DNA of 64,000 nucleotides from Yoonia sp. F2084L (GCF_023015625.1 NZ_JALKAH010000001.1:124001-188000), one strand, 5' to 3'; positions 48,862 through 58,557 are shown, counted from the stretch's first letter. Made by a program: numbers and translations. The notes: generated from the letters alone by a model not told the origin.

Positions 48862-49569
48862 GTGGCAAAAACCTCTGCCTTACCGAAGTTCATTCAGCTG
48901 AGTGAAATGTTGATCCGCGAGATTGCCGCCGGGCATCTGGCTGATGGCGCGCGACTGCCGCCAGAGCGGGATATGGCGGATGATCTGGGAGTGGCCGTTG
49001 GTACGCTGCGTAAGGCGTTGGCAGATGTAGAAGCCAAGGGTTTGCTGGACCGGGTGCAGGGGTCTGGCAACTATGTGCGGCACCGTCCAGCGGTTGATTC
49101 TGTCTATGCATTCTTTCGGCTGGAACTGCTGAAAGGGGGCGGTTTGCCGACGGCGCAGGTGGTGTCCGTGGATCGCTTGACCAAGCCTGCCGGCTTTGCG
49201 CGCTTGGGTGGTGATCCGCAGGGCCACCGGATTATTCGCCTGCGGTCGCTGGATGGTGTGCTGATCGCATTGGAAGAGATCTGGCTGGACGCTGCGGTGC
49301 GCGAGAATGTTGCTGTCTCAGACTTATCTGACTCGCTTTATCATTTTTACCGGCATGAATTGGGCCTAGTCATTGCCTCGGTTGAGGATCGGGTCGGGGT
49401 TGACGCGATGCCAAGCTGGACACCCGATGCATTTCACCTCAAGGCGGGGCAAAACGCAGGGTATATTGAGCGGGTCAGTTGGACCGCCGCGAAAGAACCA
49501 GCAGAATTTTCGCGCACTTGGTATGATGCCAAACGCGCCAACTACATCTCTCGTATGGGCAAGGGTTAG
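48862..49569 (+). CDS. GntR-family regulator with UTRA-type effector domain (SmoD-like)
   Basis: 235 residues. The wHTH (about 8-70) has GARLPPERDMADDLGVAVGTLRKALADVE, spread over 27-55, and GLLDRVQGSGNYV. A HutC/FarR-like effector domain with RIIRLRSLDG and ALEEIWLD follows. GTG 48862 was chosen because GGGAGGGG lies 6 bases upstream; an earlier GTG at 48823 has none. It is divergent from the smoC-like gene with about 100 bases between, the expected place for a local repressor responding to the imported sugar. The Gfo/Idh gene follows after 6 bases. Confidence 0.85.
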   Translation: MAKTSALPKFIQLSEMLIREIAAGHLADGARLPPERDMADDLGVAVGTLRKALADVEAKGLLDRVQGSGNYVRHRPAVDSVYAFFRLELLKGGGLPTAQVVSVDRLTKPAGFARLGGDPQGHRIIRLRSLDGVLIALEEIWLDAAVRENVAVSDLSDSLYHFYRHELGLVIASVEDRVGVDAMPSWTPDAFHLKAGQNAGYIERVSWTAAKEPAEFSRTWYDAKRANYISRMGKG

Positions 49570-49575
49570 AACGAC

Positions 49576-50664
49576 GTGGATACGGTAAACTACGGCCTGA
49601 TTGGCTGCGGCATGATGGGTCGCGAACATATCTTGAACATCAATTTGCTGCCGCAGGGGCGGGTGTCAGTGGTGTACGATCCGGTTGCGGAATTGGCAGA
49701 ATCCGCGGCAACCCTGGCTGAGGATGCGCATGTTGCGGGCTCGCTGGAAGAGCTGCTGGCGTTTGAGGCCCTGGACGCCGTGGTGATCGTCAGCCCCAAC
49801 TATCTGCATGTGCAGCAGTTGCAGCAGATCGCTACGACGCGCCCCATGCCGATCTTATGCGAAAAGCCGCTTTATACGGATCCGGCGGACGCCGCGGTGC
49901 TTGATAAGCTGTTTGAAGGATATGCGCACCCGGTGTGGGTGGCGATGGAGTATCGTTATATGCCGCCGGTGGCCGCTTTGATCGCGCAGGCCGAACAGGC
50001 GACCGGCGGGATCAAGATGTTGACGATCCGCGAACACCGCTTTCCGTTTTTGCCCAAGATTGGCGACTGGAATCGTTTTAACGCCAAGACAGGTGGTACG
50101 TTGGTGGAAAAATGCTGTCACTTCTTTGATCTGATGCGGTTGATTTTGGACGATGAACCAATACGGGTCATGGCCAGTGCAGGGCAATCGCTAAACCACA
50201 TTGATGAGCGTTATGACGGGGAAGCGCCTGACATTTGGGACAATGGCTATGTGATTTTGGATTTTGCGAAGGGAAGCCGCGCGATGCTTGAGCTTTGTAT
50301 GTTCGCCGAAGGATCAAAGTACCAAGAAGAAATCAGCGCGGTTGGCCCCAAAGGCAAGATTGAAGCACTTGTGCCGGGGCCTGGGCGGTTTTGGCCCAAG
50401 CTGTTAGGTACGCCACCGGTGCCGCAGATGATCATCAGCCCGCGTGCGCCCAAAGGCCCGTATGTGTCAGAGATTCCGGTCGATCCCGCGTTGCTAGAGG
50501 CAGGTGACCATAACGGATCGACCTTCTATCAGCATCAGCGCTTTAACGCCGTCGTGCGAGGCGAAGGCGAGGTTGAGGTGACCTTGGCCGATGGGGCCAA
50601 GGCGATTGCTATTGGATTGGCCGCACAAGAAAGTGCGCGCACAGGGCAAGCGGTGACGCTTTAG
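49576..50664 (+). CDS. Gfo/Idh/MocA-family NAD-binding protein (candidate NAD-dependent sulfoquinovosidase)
   Basis: 362 residues. The Rossmann motif GLIGCGMMGREH (7-18), the EKP motif ILCEKPLY with Lys97, and a histidine in KCCHFFDLM (His182) are typical of Gfo/Idh/MocA enzymes. Most are sugar dehydrogenases. A recently defined branch (glycoside hydrolase family 188) uses a bound NAD to hydrolyse sulfoquinovosides, and such genes occur at sulfoquinovose loci. No GH31 sulfoquinovosidase is present here, so this protein could fill that gap. Family membership is sure; the specific role is a proposal. The start is GTG 49576 directly after the GntR gene. Confidence 0.85.
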   Translation: MDTVNYGLIGCGMMGREHILNINLLPQGRVSVVYDPVAELAESAATLAEDAHVAGSLEELLAFEALDAVVIVSPNYLHVQQLQQIATTRPMPILCEKPLYTDPADAAVLDKLFEGYAHPVWVAMEYRYMPPVAALIAQAEQATGGIKMLTIREHRFPFLPKIGDWNRFNAKTGGTLVEKCCHFFDLMRLILDDEPIRVMASAGQSLNHIDERYDGEAPDIWDNGYVILDFAKGSRAMLELCMFAEGSKYQEEISAVGPKGKIEALVPGPGRFWPKLLGTPPVPQMIISPRAPKGPYVSEIPVDPALLEAGDHNGSTFYQHQRFNAVVRGEGEVEVTLADGAKAIAIGLAAQESARTGQAVTL

Positions 50665-50924
50665 CCTTCGGCGCGATCAGCCTGCGCAAATCCAAAGCAG
50701 TTTGTGCCTTCGCATGTGACCATTTCAATCGGAACGTGCAGGTCGCCGTTTTCAGTTTTGATGATATATGCGTTTTCTTCGAACCCTGCGAATTCGCCGG
50801 ATACGGTCAAGTCATGCTTCTCAAACGTCAGCGTGATTTCTCCTGCGCTGGCGTTTGAGGGGACCATGAGGACCAGTGTGCCCAAGACCAAAGAACCAAT
50901 TTTACTATTTACTGTTTTTACCAT
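50661..50924 (-). CDS. Small secreted hypothetical protein
   Basis: 87 residues from ATG 50924 (a GTG three codons earlier is possible). There is a signal peptide with cleavage after NASA-GE (about residue 28). The mature 60 residues are two or three strands, ITLTFEKHDLTVSGEFAGFEENAYIIKT, followed by IPIEMVTCEGTNCFG with two cysteines likely forming a disulfide. This looks like the small N-terminal domain found in front of larger roseobacter periplasmic OmpA-linked binding proteins, but nothing follows here, so it may be a free-standing domain or a remnant. It converges on the Gfo/Idh gene with a 4-base overlap. Confidence 0.6.
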   Translation of the reverse strand: MVKTVNSKIGSLVLGTLVLMVPSNASAGEITLTFEKHDLTVSGEFAGFEENAYIIKTENGDLHVPIEMVTCEGTNCFGFAQADRAEG

Positions 50925-51113
50925 TACGACCACTCGTTACAATTTTAGTTTACGCGTGTTAATTACGACTGGGTTGACTTTGGGTCAATAAAATTCCCCG
51001 AAAATGGTTTACAAGCTGACCAAAAAGGTAGCGTCACGGTGCAATGCGCACATTTTGGATGCATTGTTGCCCTGATTGCGCCACGTTTTGCCATATTTCC
51101 CGGTCTGGATCCG

Positions 51114-51974
51114 CTAAGTTACCAGAATCTCAATCCCGTCGGCACCTATATCGAATTCCGCGGAATCGATTTGCCACAAGTTCTTGAGCAACGATGCAGA
51201 TACAGTGCGATGGTCGGGGGTGTGCACAAGATCCTCCTCAACAAGTGCTGTCAGAGATGGCCGCTCGCCGCTTAACCCGTATTTGACACTGCCACCTGCG
51301 ATGAAAAGTGCGGCTGCGGTGCCGTGGTCTGTGCCTGCCGGTGCATTCTCTCGGGCGGTCCGCCCAAATTCAGAAAGTGTCACGATGCTGACCCTATCCC
51401 ACAGCCCGATGTCGGGCAGTGCTGAACTGAAACTGGCAATCGACTGGGTCAGATCATTCAGCAAATCGCGATGCTGATCTGGCTAGTTGTCATGCGTGTC
51501 ATAACCATCCTGCACAACCTTGACGACAGAGAGATCAACGCGCGCATCCAACAAACGGGTGGCCGCGCGCAGCTGCGTGCCCAATGCGCTGTCCGGGAAA
51601 TCAAAGTGACGTGCGGCACTGTTTTGCAATCGTTTGAGAATTGCGCCTGCTGTTATCTGTGCACTGTCATAGGTTTCCAGCACATGAGAGTGAGGGGTGT
51701 TCGCAGCCTTGGGCCGGACAGGGTGCATGGTGCCTGGCAGGTTATCGAAAGTTTCAAAGAACACCTCCTCGTCGCGCATCGCTGAAAATCGCCCTGCGCC
51801 ATCCTGCGGCCGCATCGCCCTACCCAGCACAAGCCCGTCAGCATCGGCAGCCCTTTGCGGATGCTGCGCGGGCCCTGCCGAAACTCACCCTTGGCGCACC
51901 TGGCTTTCGGCGCTGCGTCCGACGTTCCAAATCTCGGTTGCGCGGAAGTGGGACCGATTTGGATTGGGATATCC
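51114..51974 (-). pseudogene. Broken DUF1501-family gene (two in-frame stops, 5' end lost)
   Basis: On the minus strand one continuous frame carries DUF1501 landmarks: GYPNPNRSHFRATEIWN (near 51974-51924), VVKVVQDGYDTHDN, then RVSIVTLSEFGRTARENA and GTDHGTAAALFIAGG. It is interrupted by TGA at 51885-51887, where homologous proteins have the tryptophan of a GW pair, and by TAG at 51483-51485, where HDN*PDQHRDLL suggests an original CAG. Both are single transitions. The first 80-90 codons expected upstream are not recognisable. DUF1501 proteins are exported, Tat-type proteins of unknown role, often next to DUF1800 genes; no DUF1800 gene is present. Confidence 0.75.
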
Positions 51975-52315
51975 GGTGGCGAAAGGATCGTGCATAATAG
52001 TGTCAGTTTTTCGGTTAAGGGCGTTGCCGTTTCGACCATTTCCTTCAACCACCAACCCGGTCACCAAGGCTGCCGCGTGTTCAGCATCAGAACGGGGCAA
52101 TGCCCATTCCGCGCAACACGCGCAGAACGGTGATGCCATGCATATTCTGCAACATGCGGTCAGGGATCATGCAGCTGTCATGCCAGATGCACGTTTCAGT
52201 AGCCCGTCTTTGGGATTTGCAGACCAGTCAACGTTCCGGGTGTATTCGCTCAGCGACGGGCCAATGAGATTGAGATCATATGCAGGCGGGCTTTGGCATG
52301 CGGATGATTGGCGTG
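51975..52315. other. Decayed non-coding stretch between the DUF1501 pseudogene and the CheW gene
   Basis: About 340 bases hold no convincing gene. On the minus strand a 50-codon open tail with protein-like composition (…AYDLNLIGPSLSEYTRNVDW…) runs from about 52320 to a stop near 52180, and an unrelated short frame follows toward the pseudogene. They look like leftovers of an older gene rather than functional sequence. I see no promoter or terminator here. Confidence 0.45.
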
Positions 52316-53734
52316 TTAAGCCATTTCCTGGGCGGTCATGTCGATGGCATCCATAAGGTTCATTTTCGGTAGTATTGTCGCTGAAGCCCCGTCGCCCAGT
52401 TGCACCAAAGTCGTCGCCTTTCTTGCATCACCTTTGGGCGGCAGTTCGTACCATTGGGACATTTCGATGCCAACAACCCGATCAACCATAAAGCCTATCT
52501 GGTAGCCGGCAGCCCCTGTCAGAAGAATTTTTGCGTTGTTTGGGTCTGCCGGACTGCGCCCCATGCAGGCGCTCAGATCAAAAAGTGCGATACTTTCTTC
52601 AAAACGCACAAAGTAGCCGCAAAACCCCGGCTTCTTGCGAAACGTATCGGTCAAGTGGTCAGGTGGTTCGACCACGCAATTGACTTGCGCCAGCGGGATG
52701 GCGATCCGCTCTGAGGCATCAACGACAAGATAGCGTTCCTTGGTGTGGACGACGTTTTGTTGATCGGACACCTGCGGCTTTGCCTTGACCTCGGGCTCTG
52801 GTTCGCGTTCAGACAGGCTCGCGATTTCTTGTAGGTCCGTTGCCACGTGAAGCTGCGCTACACTGATTGCATAGAGTTGTTTGTCATCGTCAAGAATGAT
52901 GATTTTTTCGATGAAATTGCGTGCGGCTTGCCAAAGCGGAACGGGTGTCTCGCGGCCTTTTGAAAACGTACCGATCTCATGGATGGCATCCACTGCGAAG
53001 CCAAGAACCAGATCGCCAGGGAACCGCAGTGCGACAACCTCTGTCGTAATTGACGGGGTTTGGCTTCCCAAGCCAAGCGTGCGCACAGGACAAACAACGG
53101 GAATGCGGCGGCCGTGATATTTGATCTCACCTAGGCATGCGCCCATTGTGATTGCCGTTCGTTCAATTTGTTGTCGGGGGATCGCGGCGTAAACCTCGAC
53201 CGCGGGCACAGAGTAGAGCGCGTTGCCGGCCTCGAATGTCAGCATTGGCGGCCGAGTGCGTAATAGTTCCTTTTGTGTGATGTTGGGGCGTTGGGCAGTG
53301 TAGACATCGGGCAGTGCAAAGACATGAGGGACATTCAGGACCGAGACGAATTGGTCCTGGTGCGCGAACATTTTGCCAAATAATGTGGTTGTTTCGTCGG
53401 TGCCTGCGCTGATCGCGTGAATATCCTCTTCGGCGACAGTCGTGATGTCCGCAATCATATCGACAAAACAAGCGAGGAGCTTTTTTTCATATTCCAGAAT
53501 AACACCGAAGTTTGGTGTTTGGTTGGTATTCTTAAGTTCACCCATCCGGCCCAGATTCAGAACTGGAACGAGCCTGCCGCGTAGCGCGATCCCGCCGCGC
53601 AGATAGTCGCTGGCTTGCGGCAAAACCTCCTCTTTGTCGACGTGAAAAACTTCGGACAAATGCTCAATCGGAATACCAAGCGCCGTTTGCCCGATTTGAA
53701 CAACACCAAACTGTTTGCTGCCCTTTTCAGTCAT
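52316..53734 (-). CDS. Triple CheW-domain scaffold protein
   Basis: 472 residues in three CheW-like beta-barrel units, about 8-145, 163-300 and 333-468. Each has the GIPI/VPAVEVYAA/IPLAQVNCVV type first strand and a RLVPVLNLG, RRIPVVCPVR or ESIALFDLSA second-barrel strand. CheW couples receptors to the CheA kinase; a three-fold version could bridge several receptors, or compete for CheA. An acidic linker (EREPEPEVKAKPQ, about 309-321) precedes the last unit. Its ATG overlaps the receptor stop (TGATG), so the two are made together. No cheA or cheY is in the window. Confidence 0.82.
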   Translation of the reverse strand: MTEKGSKQFGVVQIGQTALGIPIEHLSEVFHVDKEEVLPQASDYLRGGIALRGRLVPVLNLGRMGELKNTNQTPNFGVILEYEKKLLACFVDMIADITTVAEEDIHAISAGTDETTTLFGKMFAHQDQFVSVLNVPHVFALPDVYTAQRPNITQKELLRTRPPMLTFEAGNALYSVPAVEVYAAIPRQQIERTAITMGACLGEIKYHGRRIPVVCPVRTLGLGSQTPSITTEVVALRFPGDLVLGFAVDAIHEIGTFSKGRETPVPLWQAARNFIEKIIILDDDKQLYAISVAQLHVATDLQEIASLSEREPEPEVKAKPQVSDQQNVVHTKERYLVVDASERIAIPLAQVNCVVEPPDHLTDTFRKKPGFCGYFVRFEESIALFDLSACMGRSPADPNNAKILLTGAAGYQIGFMVDRVVGIEMSQWYELPPKGDARKATTLVQLGDGASATILPKMNLMDAIDMTAQEMA

Positions 53735-56559
53735 CACAGCGCTTTAGTTGCGACTTTGACTTGTAGGCTTTCGGCGATTTTCATCACCTCATCCATATTA
53801 TTCGACTGTGTCTGGGTCTGTTCAATAATGGTTTGCAGGGCCTTTGTGGTTTGATCCAAAGTATTGGTTTGCGCGCCAAAGTCATCAAGAACCGCTTGTG
53901 TGCTATGCGCGCCAGCCGAGATATGTCCTGTCGCTTGTTCGACATGGCGACTGATCCCGCGCGCGGCTTCGCCATTGCGTTCGGCAAGTTTGCGGACTTC
54001 GTCGGCCACAATTGAAAAACCGATGCCGTGTTCACCTGCGCGGGCAGCCTCAATCGCCGCGTTGAACGCAAGCAGGTTGGTCTGGACGGCGATTTCGCCC
54101 ACAACTTCAACGATTTCAGCCAGCTCGGACACCTCTGCTGAAACTTGGTTGAGTTTACCGAGCGTTGTTTCCACTTTGGATTTGTTCTGCAATGTCAGAT
54201 CATGGGCCGATTGTGTTGCGGTCGATAGGTCTTCGGCGTTGCGCCTGATCTGTGCATTCGATGTGGCGCCACCATTCATGACTGTCGCGATCTGCTTGCC
54301 GCTTTCGGTCGCAGATTGCTCAAGTGCGATTTGCGGTGAAATCTCTACCCCAGATTTGATAATCTTTGTCACTTCACCGTCAATGTTGCGCACAGGATGA
54401 TAGTTTGCCGACAGATACACATCACGGTTAAAGCGGGCGATCCGGCGCACCCGTCCGGTGTAGCCCTCACCTTTGCCAAGGTTGAACCAAAGCGATCTAT
54501 ACTCTTCGGTCTGCACATAGTCGGGTGAGCAGAACATCGAGTGGTGCTGCCCGACGATTTCACGCAAGGAATACCCGAAGGTCTTAAGGAAAATATCGTT
54601 TGCACGCAGGATGTTTCCGGCCGTATCAAATTCAATAACCGATTGCAGGGTATTAAGCGCATCCAGTCGGTAGCGCGTTTCGAGGCGGTTGAGTTTTTCC
54701 GATGTGATGTCGCTGCCATAGAAGATAACGCTGGACACGGCCTTTCTAGGGTCAAGAATTGGGCTGTACGCGCCCAAGAGCCATAGGTCCTGGTCACTTT
54801 GGTCACGATGCCGAAATTCGCCTTTTTCGCTGTTCCCGCCCATAACCTGCTCCCACATCTTGCGATGGGAATCTCTTTCTTGGGCGTCGTTGGCATATAG
54901 CGTGCTCAGCTTTTGACCTTTGACTTCCTGTTGTGAGATGCCGAACGCAGAGGTGAATTTTTCATTGACGTCGAGAACTGTCCCGTCCGGGGCATATTCG
55001 ACCATCATTTGGGTCAGATTGATGGCCCGCATCCGTTCATCAAGTTTCATTTCACGGATTCTGCTTTGGGTGACGTCAACAAAGAACAACACCATTTTCC
55101 AGAAGTTGCCGCTTGGCGTGAATAGCGGCACATAGCTCGCCTTAATGTAGACGGTATCCCCTTCCGTTGTTTGCATCTCATCTGTTTTTTCGATCGTCGT
55201 GCCTTCATGCATGCGATCCCAGAAGTTGCGATAAAGGGCGTCGGCGGTCATGCGGCCGGAGAAAAGCCCTTTCAAATTGCCTTTCGAAAGTTCCTCAGGT
55301 TCAATTTTAAAGAGCTTGCGGAAGGTCTTATTGGCCCGCAGCAATGCGCCAGCCCCATCGAATTCTGCACGCCCCACCATGTCCTCGGAGGCGGTCAGCA
55401 TCGCGCGACAATCTATGTAATCTTCGTATTCGTCGGTGATGTTTTCGGCGACTTTGATCACTTTTTGCAGTTCCCCTGCAGCATCCAGGACCGGGATCAG
55501 CGTTGACGACAGCCAGACCAAGCTGTGATCGCGTGCACGGTGTCTGATCCGAAGGTGCTGTATGCGGCCCTCTGCCAGGTCTTCCCAGGTCTTTTTATAC
55601 AAGGTGCCACGCGCGAACCCTTTGTCGCAGAAATCGTTGTCGTGCTTTCCAACGGCATCATCGGGGTCATGGCCCAACGCATCTGCCATCAGCTTGTTCA
55701 TCGCCGATACATGCTGATCTTTGTCAAATTCACACATCGGCAAGCTACGCCATAGTCCGTCGCTTTGCTCAATGGCCTTTTCAGCGGCATAGGTGCTTTC
55801 CGAGACGTCCATCAAGCACTGCAGCACGCGGCTTGCCTGACCGCTACTGTCCTCAATCGGGGTATAGATGCTGTGAAACCATACCTCTGTGCCGACCGCG
55901 GTGATATGTTTGTAGCGCCCTTCCACACTGCGCCCTTGCCGCAGCTTTTCCCAGAAATCAAAGTATTCTTCGGATTGGCAGACCGACTTGGGCCAGATTT
56001 TGTCGTGGTTCTGCCCGACAAGTTCTTCGCCATAGTCCTCCATCGCTGTCATGGCCCGATCGTTGAGCGATAGGATGTTGCCATCAAGGTCAAACTGAAT
56101 TGTGCCTATAGCGGCATTCATACTATTTAACAGTGGGTTGTCGTCGCCGCTTTGTGTGCTTGCCGCTGACGGCGCTACCTCTGTCAGCTGAACCAAAACA
56201 TGGGTTGCGGTGTCACCAACGCCGCAAGCGACGGCGCGTAGGTCCCCAGCCACCGAAAGCCCCAGCGCGCCTTCAATCGAGCCGGACCATGTGCAATCCG
56301 CACCGTCGTTTAGCGCGGTCCAGTGCAGATCCGCTGATTCCGCCCCGACCATTTCGGCAAATGTGGGCTGAATTGGATTGGTCAAGTCGAGCCCAAGCTG
56401 CATTTGCGCATTGTCATTCGTTGCAACCAACGTACCGGTTTCCAAATCAAACAAGAGCAGGGTTTTGTCTGCGAGCATTTTCGCCGCAATAGGCCCAATG
56501 ATCTGCGGCAATAATGCTGCGGTGTCGTCGACTTCAATGCTGAGTGGTTCTTCGGTCAT
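53734..56559 (-). CDS. Soluble multi-PAS chemoreceptor (methyl-accepting chemotaxis protein)
   Basis: 941 residues with no membrane segment and no HAMP domain. Five PAS domains follow one another at about 146-260, 266-380, 390-504, 513-626 and 633-743, after a degenerate PAS-like N-terminus (28-128). The C-terminal signalling helix hairpin (about 755-941) carries the CheA/CheW-contact tip [20 protein letters not shown] with the [10 protein letters not shown] that follows. There is no C-terminal receptor-methylase pentapeptide. PAS domains of this type bind haem, flavin or small ligands and sense redox, oxygen or light. It is cotranscribed with the triple CheW protein and divergent from tyrosine ammonia-lyase. 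Confidence 0.9.
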   Translation of the reverse strand: MTEEPLSIEVDDTAALLPQIIGPIAAKMLADKTLLLFDLETGTLVATNDNAQMQLGLDLTNPIQPTFAEMVGAESADLHWTALNDGADCTWSGSIEGALGLSVAGDLRAVACGVGDTATHVLVQLTEVAPSAASTQSGDDNPLLNSMNAAIGTIQFDLDGNILSLNDRAMTAMEDYGEELVGQNHDKIWPKSVCQSEEYFDFWEKLRQGRSVEGRYKHITAVGTEVWFHSIYTPIEDSSGQASRVLQCLMDVSESTYAAEKAIEQSDGLWRSLPMCEFDKDQHVSAMNKLMADALGHDPDDAVGKHDNDFCDKGFARGTLYKKTWEDLAEGRIQHLRIRHRARDHSLVWLSSTLIPVLDAAGELQKVIKVAENITDEYEDYIDCRAMLTASEDMVGRAEFDGAGALLRANKTFRKLFKIEPEELSKGNLKGLFSGRMTADALYRNFWDRMHEGTTIEKTDEMQTTEGDTVYIKASYVPLFTPSGNFWKMVLFFVDVTQSRIREMKLDERMRAINLTQMMVEYAPDGTVLDVNEKFTSAFGISQQEVKGQKLSTLYANDAQERDSHRKMWEQVMGGNSEKGEFRHRDQSDQDLWLLGAYSPILDPRKAVSSVIFYGSDITSEKLNRLETRYRLDALNTLQSVIEFDTAGNILRANDIFLKTFGYSLREIVGQHHSMFCSPDYVQTEEYRSLWFNLGKGEGYTGRVRRIARFNRDVYLSANYHPVRNIDGEVTKIIKSGVEISPQIALEQSATESGKQIATVMNGGATSNAQIRRNAEDLSTATQSAHDLTLQNKSKVETTLGKLNQVSAEVSELAEIVEVVGEIAVQTNLLAFNAAIEAARAGEHGIGFSIVADEVRKLAERNGEAARGISRHVEQATGHISAGAHSTQAVLDDFGAQTNTLDQTTKALQTIIEQTQTQSNNMDEVMKIAESLQVKVATKAL

Positions 56560-56716
56560 TGCCAATCCTTCGGTTCAGGACCGTGTCATAAACGCTGATC
56601 TTTAAGGATTTCTTTCGATCAACACGGGCAAACGCATTTTTCGCATCAAACCGGACGCCTTAGGCTTGCGTTAACCAAGCCGCCCTTAGTGTCACCTGGA
56701 AAATAAGGGGGGCCAG

Positions 56717-58303
56717 ATGAGCCTGATGAAAACCGTCTTGAAGGCTGAAATCGTTCTGGATCGCCAATTGTCGATACCGGATGCTGTTGCTGTGGTTTGG
56801 GGCCGCGCGACCCTTAGCTTACATGCGCGCGCGCGCGATCGCTGCCGTGCCGCGCATCGCAGGTTGACGCGTGTGATTGCCGAGGATCGCCATGTTTATG
56901 GATTAACGACGGGATTTGGCCCACTTGCCAACCGTCTGGTCGATAAGGAATCTGGCGTCCAGTTGCAGCAAAATCTAGTGTATCATCTGGCGACTGGTGT
57001 TGGGCCCAATTTTGACTGGGCCAGTGCACGTGCAATGGTTTTGGCGCGCCTGATGTCTATTGTGCAAGGGGCATCTGGGGCGTCTGAGCATGCAATTGGC
57101 GCACTGATGGGAATGTTGAATTCTGATCTGTCGCCTTGCGTGCCCAGTCAGGGCACAGTGGGGGCGTCGGGTGATCTGACGCCCTTGGCGCATATGGTGT
57201 TGTGTTTTCAAGGTCGTGGTGCGTTCACAGATCAGAACGATCGCATGTTTGAGGGGGCGACCGGGCTTGAACGCTTGGGCCTTTCGCCGATTGATCTAGC
57301 CTGTCGGGATGGGCTGGCCTTGGTCAACGGCACCTCTGCGATGACCGGTGTTGCGGTGCTAAATGCGGACTTTTCTGAGCGTGCAGTGGCGTGGTCAATC
57401 GCGCTGACGGCGGCGATGGCAGAAACCCAGCAGGCGCGGGTTGAGGCGTGGCATCCCGCTTTTGGAGAATTGCGACCGCACGCGCGGCAGGTCGATGCGG
57501 CGCGGGATCTTTGCTTGCGCGTTGAAGGTAGCGACCGAGTGGTGCGAAGCCATTTGGCTGATCGCCGCCTGACAAATGTGGGCCCCGTTATTGAAGAGCA
57601 GGCCGGGCAGGATGCCTACACCTTACGGTGCGCACCGCAAGTAATTGGTGCTGTTTGGGATACTTTGGACTGGCACAACACAGTCGTCCTGACAGAGTTA
57701 TCGTCAGTGACCGACAACCCGATTTTCCCGCCGACTGATGCGGACGATTTGCGCGTTCTGCATGGCGGCAACTTTATGGGGCAACATGTGGGGCTTGCAT
57801 CTGATGCGCTGGCGAATGCTATCTGTGTGCTTGCCGGGCTTGCTGAACGGCAAGTCGCCCGGCTGACTGATGAGACGCTGAACCGCGGGTTGCCAGCATT
57901 TCTACACCTTGGGGCGCCGGGATTGAATTCGGGGTTGATGGGCGCGCAGGTAACAGCCACTGCGCTTTTGGCGGAAATGCGCACGTCGGGCGCTGCGTCT
58001 GTCCAGTCGATATCCACCAACGGCGCCAATCAAGACGTGGTGTCAATGGGCACGATTGCGGCGCGAATGGTTCAATCCAAGCTGAAGAAACTTGCACAAA
58101 TCCAGGCTATTATGGGCCTGGCTGTAGCGCAGGCCATTGATATTCAGGACGAAGCGCAACCTGATAGGATGTTTTCCGACAGCGCCCTGAGCATCCGTGA
58201 TTTTATACGTCAGATCAGCCCGCCCCTAAAGCAGGACCGGCCGCTGGGACGGGACGTCGAAGCAATCGCCCAAGCGCTTGCAAACAACGCCCCGCCAGCG
58301 TGA
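56717..58303 (+). CDS. Tyrosine ammonia-lyase
   Basis: 528 residues of the aromatic amino acid lyase family. The MIO prosthetic group forms from Ala150-Ser151-Gly152 in GTVGASGDLTPLAHM, and the catalytic Tyr61 is in HVYGLTTGFGPL. The residue pair that sets substrate choice is His90-Leu91 (LVYHLATGVGP), as in the Rhodobacter sphaeroides tyrosine ammonia-lyase (His89-Leu90); histidine lyases have Ser-His and phenylalanine lyases Phe-Leu. The product is p-coumarate, the chromophore precursor of photoactive yellow protein. GGGGGGCC precedes the ATG. It ends 11 bases from the convergent gvpA stop, without a terminator between. Confidence 0.9.
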   Translation: MSLMKTVLKAEIVLDRQLSIPDAVAVVWGRATLSLHARARDRCRAAHRRLTRVIAEDRHVYGLTTGFGPLANRLVDKESGVQLQQNLVYHLATGVGPNFDWASARAMVLARLMSIVQGASGASEHAIGALMGMLNSDLSPCVPSQGTVGASGDLTPLAHMVLCFQGRGAFTDQNDRMFEGATGLERLGLSPIDLACRDGLALVNGTSAMTGVAVLNADFSERAVAWSIALTAAMAETQQARVEAWHPAFGELRPHARQVDAARDLCLRVEGSDRVVRSHLADRRLTNVGPVIEEQAGQDAYTLRCAPQVIGAVWDTLDWHNTVVLTELSSVTDNPIFPPTDADDLRVLHGGNFMGQHVGLASDALANAICVLAGLAERQVARLTDETLNRGLPAFLHLGAPGLNSGLMGAQVTATALLAEMRTSGAASVQSISTNGANQDVVSMGTIAARMVQSKLKKLAQIQAIMGLAVAQAIDIQDEAQPDRMFSDSALSIRDFIRQISPPLKQDRPLGRDVEAIAQALANNAPPA

Positions 58304-58314
58304 TGAAGCGTCTG

Positions 58315-58527
58315 TTAGGCGGTGGCGGGATCAACCGTCAGGCCAACTGCTTCGGCGTATTTGAGCCAAGTTTCGACCGATGATACGACAGCGCGTACCT
58401 CGATCGCGATCAACTCAATCCCGACAAGTGAAATGCGCACAAATGCGTCAATCACAATGCCTTTGTCGAGGATACGATCCACGACTTCCGCGATGGACGC
58501 GGACGCGATATTTTTCTCGATTGCCAT
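58315..58527 (-). CDS. gvpA: Gas vesicle major structural protein GvpA
   Basis: 70 residues, the canonical size. [18 protein letters not shown] (helix 1, strand 1), [19 protein letters not shown] (strand 2, helix 2) and [15 protein letters not shown] are near-consensus GvpA. The protein polymerises into the ribs of the gas-filled vesicle wall. ATG 58527 is preceded by GGAG; an in-frame ATG five codons earlier contains that same GGAG and is unlikely. It is the last gene of the leftward cluster. A 7-base hairpin lies 31 bases ahead of it. Confidence 0.96.
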   Translation of the reverse strand: MAIEKNIASASIAEVVDRILDKGIVIDAFVRISLVGIELIAIEVRAVVSSVETWLKYAEAVGLTVDPATA

Positions 58528-58557
58528 GTTATTCTCCATCAATTGACAACGCTGCAG

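Noticed and set aside
53734-56559. First or last PAS domain of the chemoreceptor as a PYP-like chromophore binder, because of cysteines in SVCQSEEY and MFCSPDY
   Set aside because: The residues that hold p-coumarate in PYP (Tyr42 and Glu46 equivalents) are Leu and Met in the first domain, and the cysteine is one or two places off. Ordinary PAS domains of this receptor class have the same layout.
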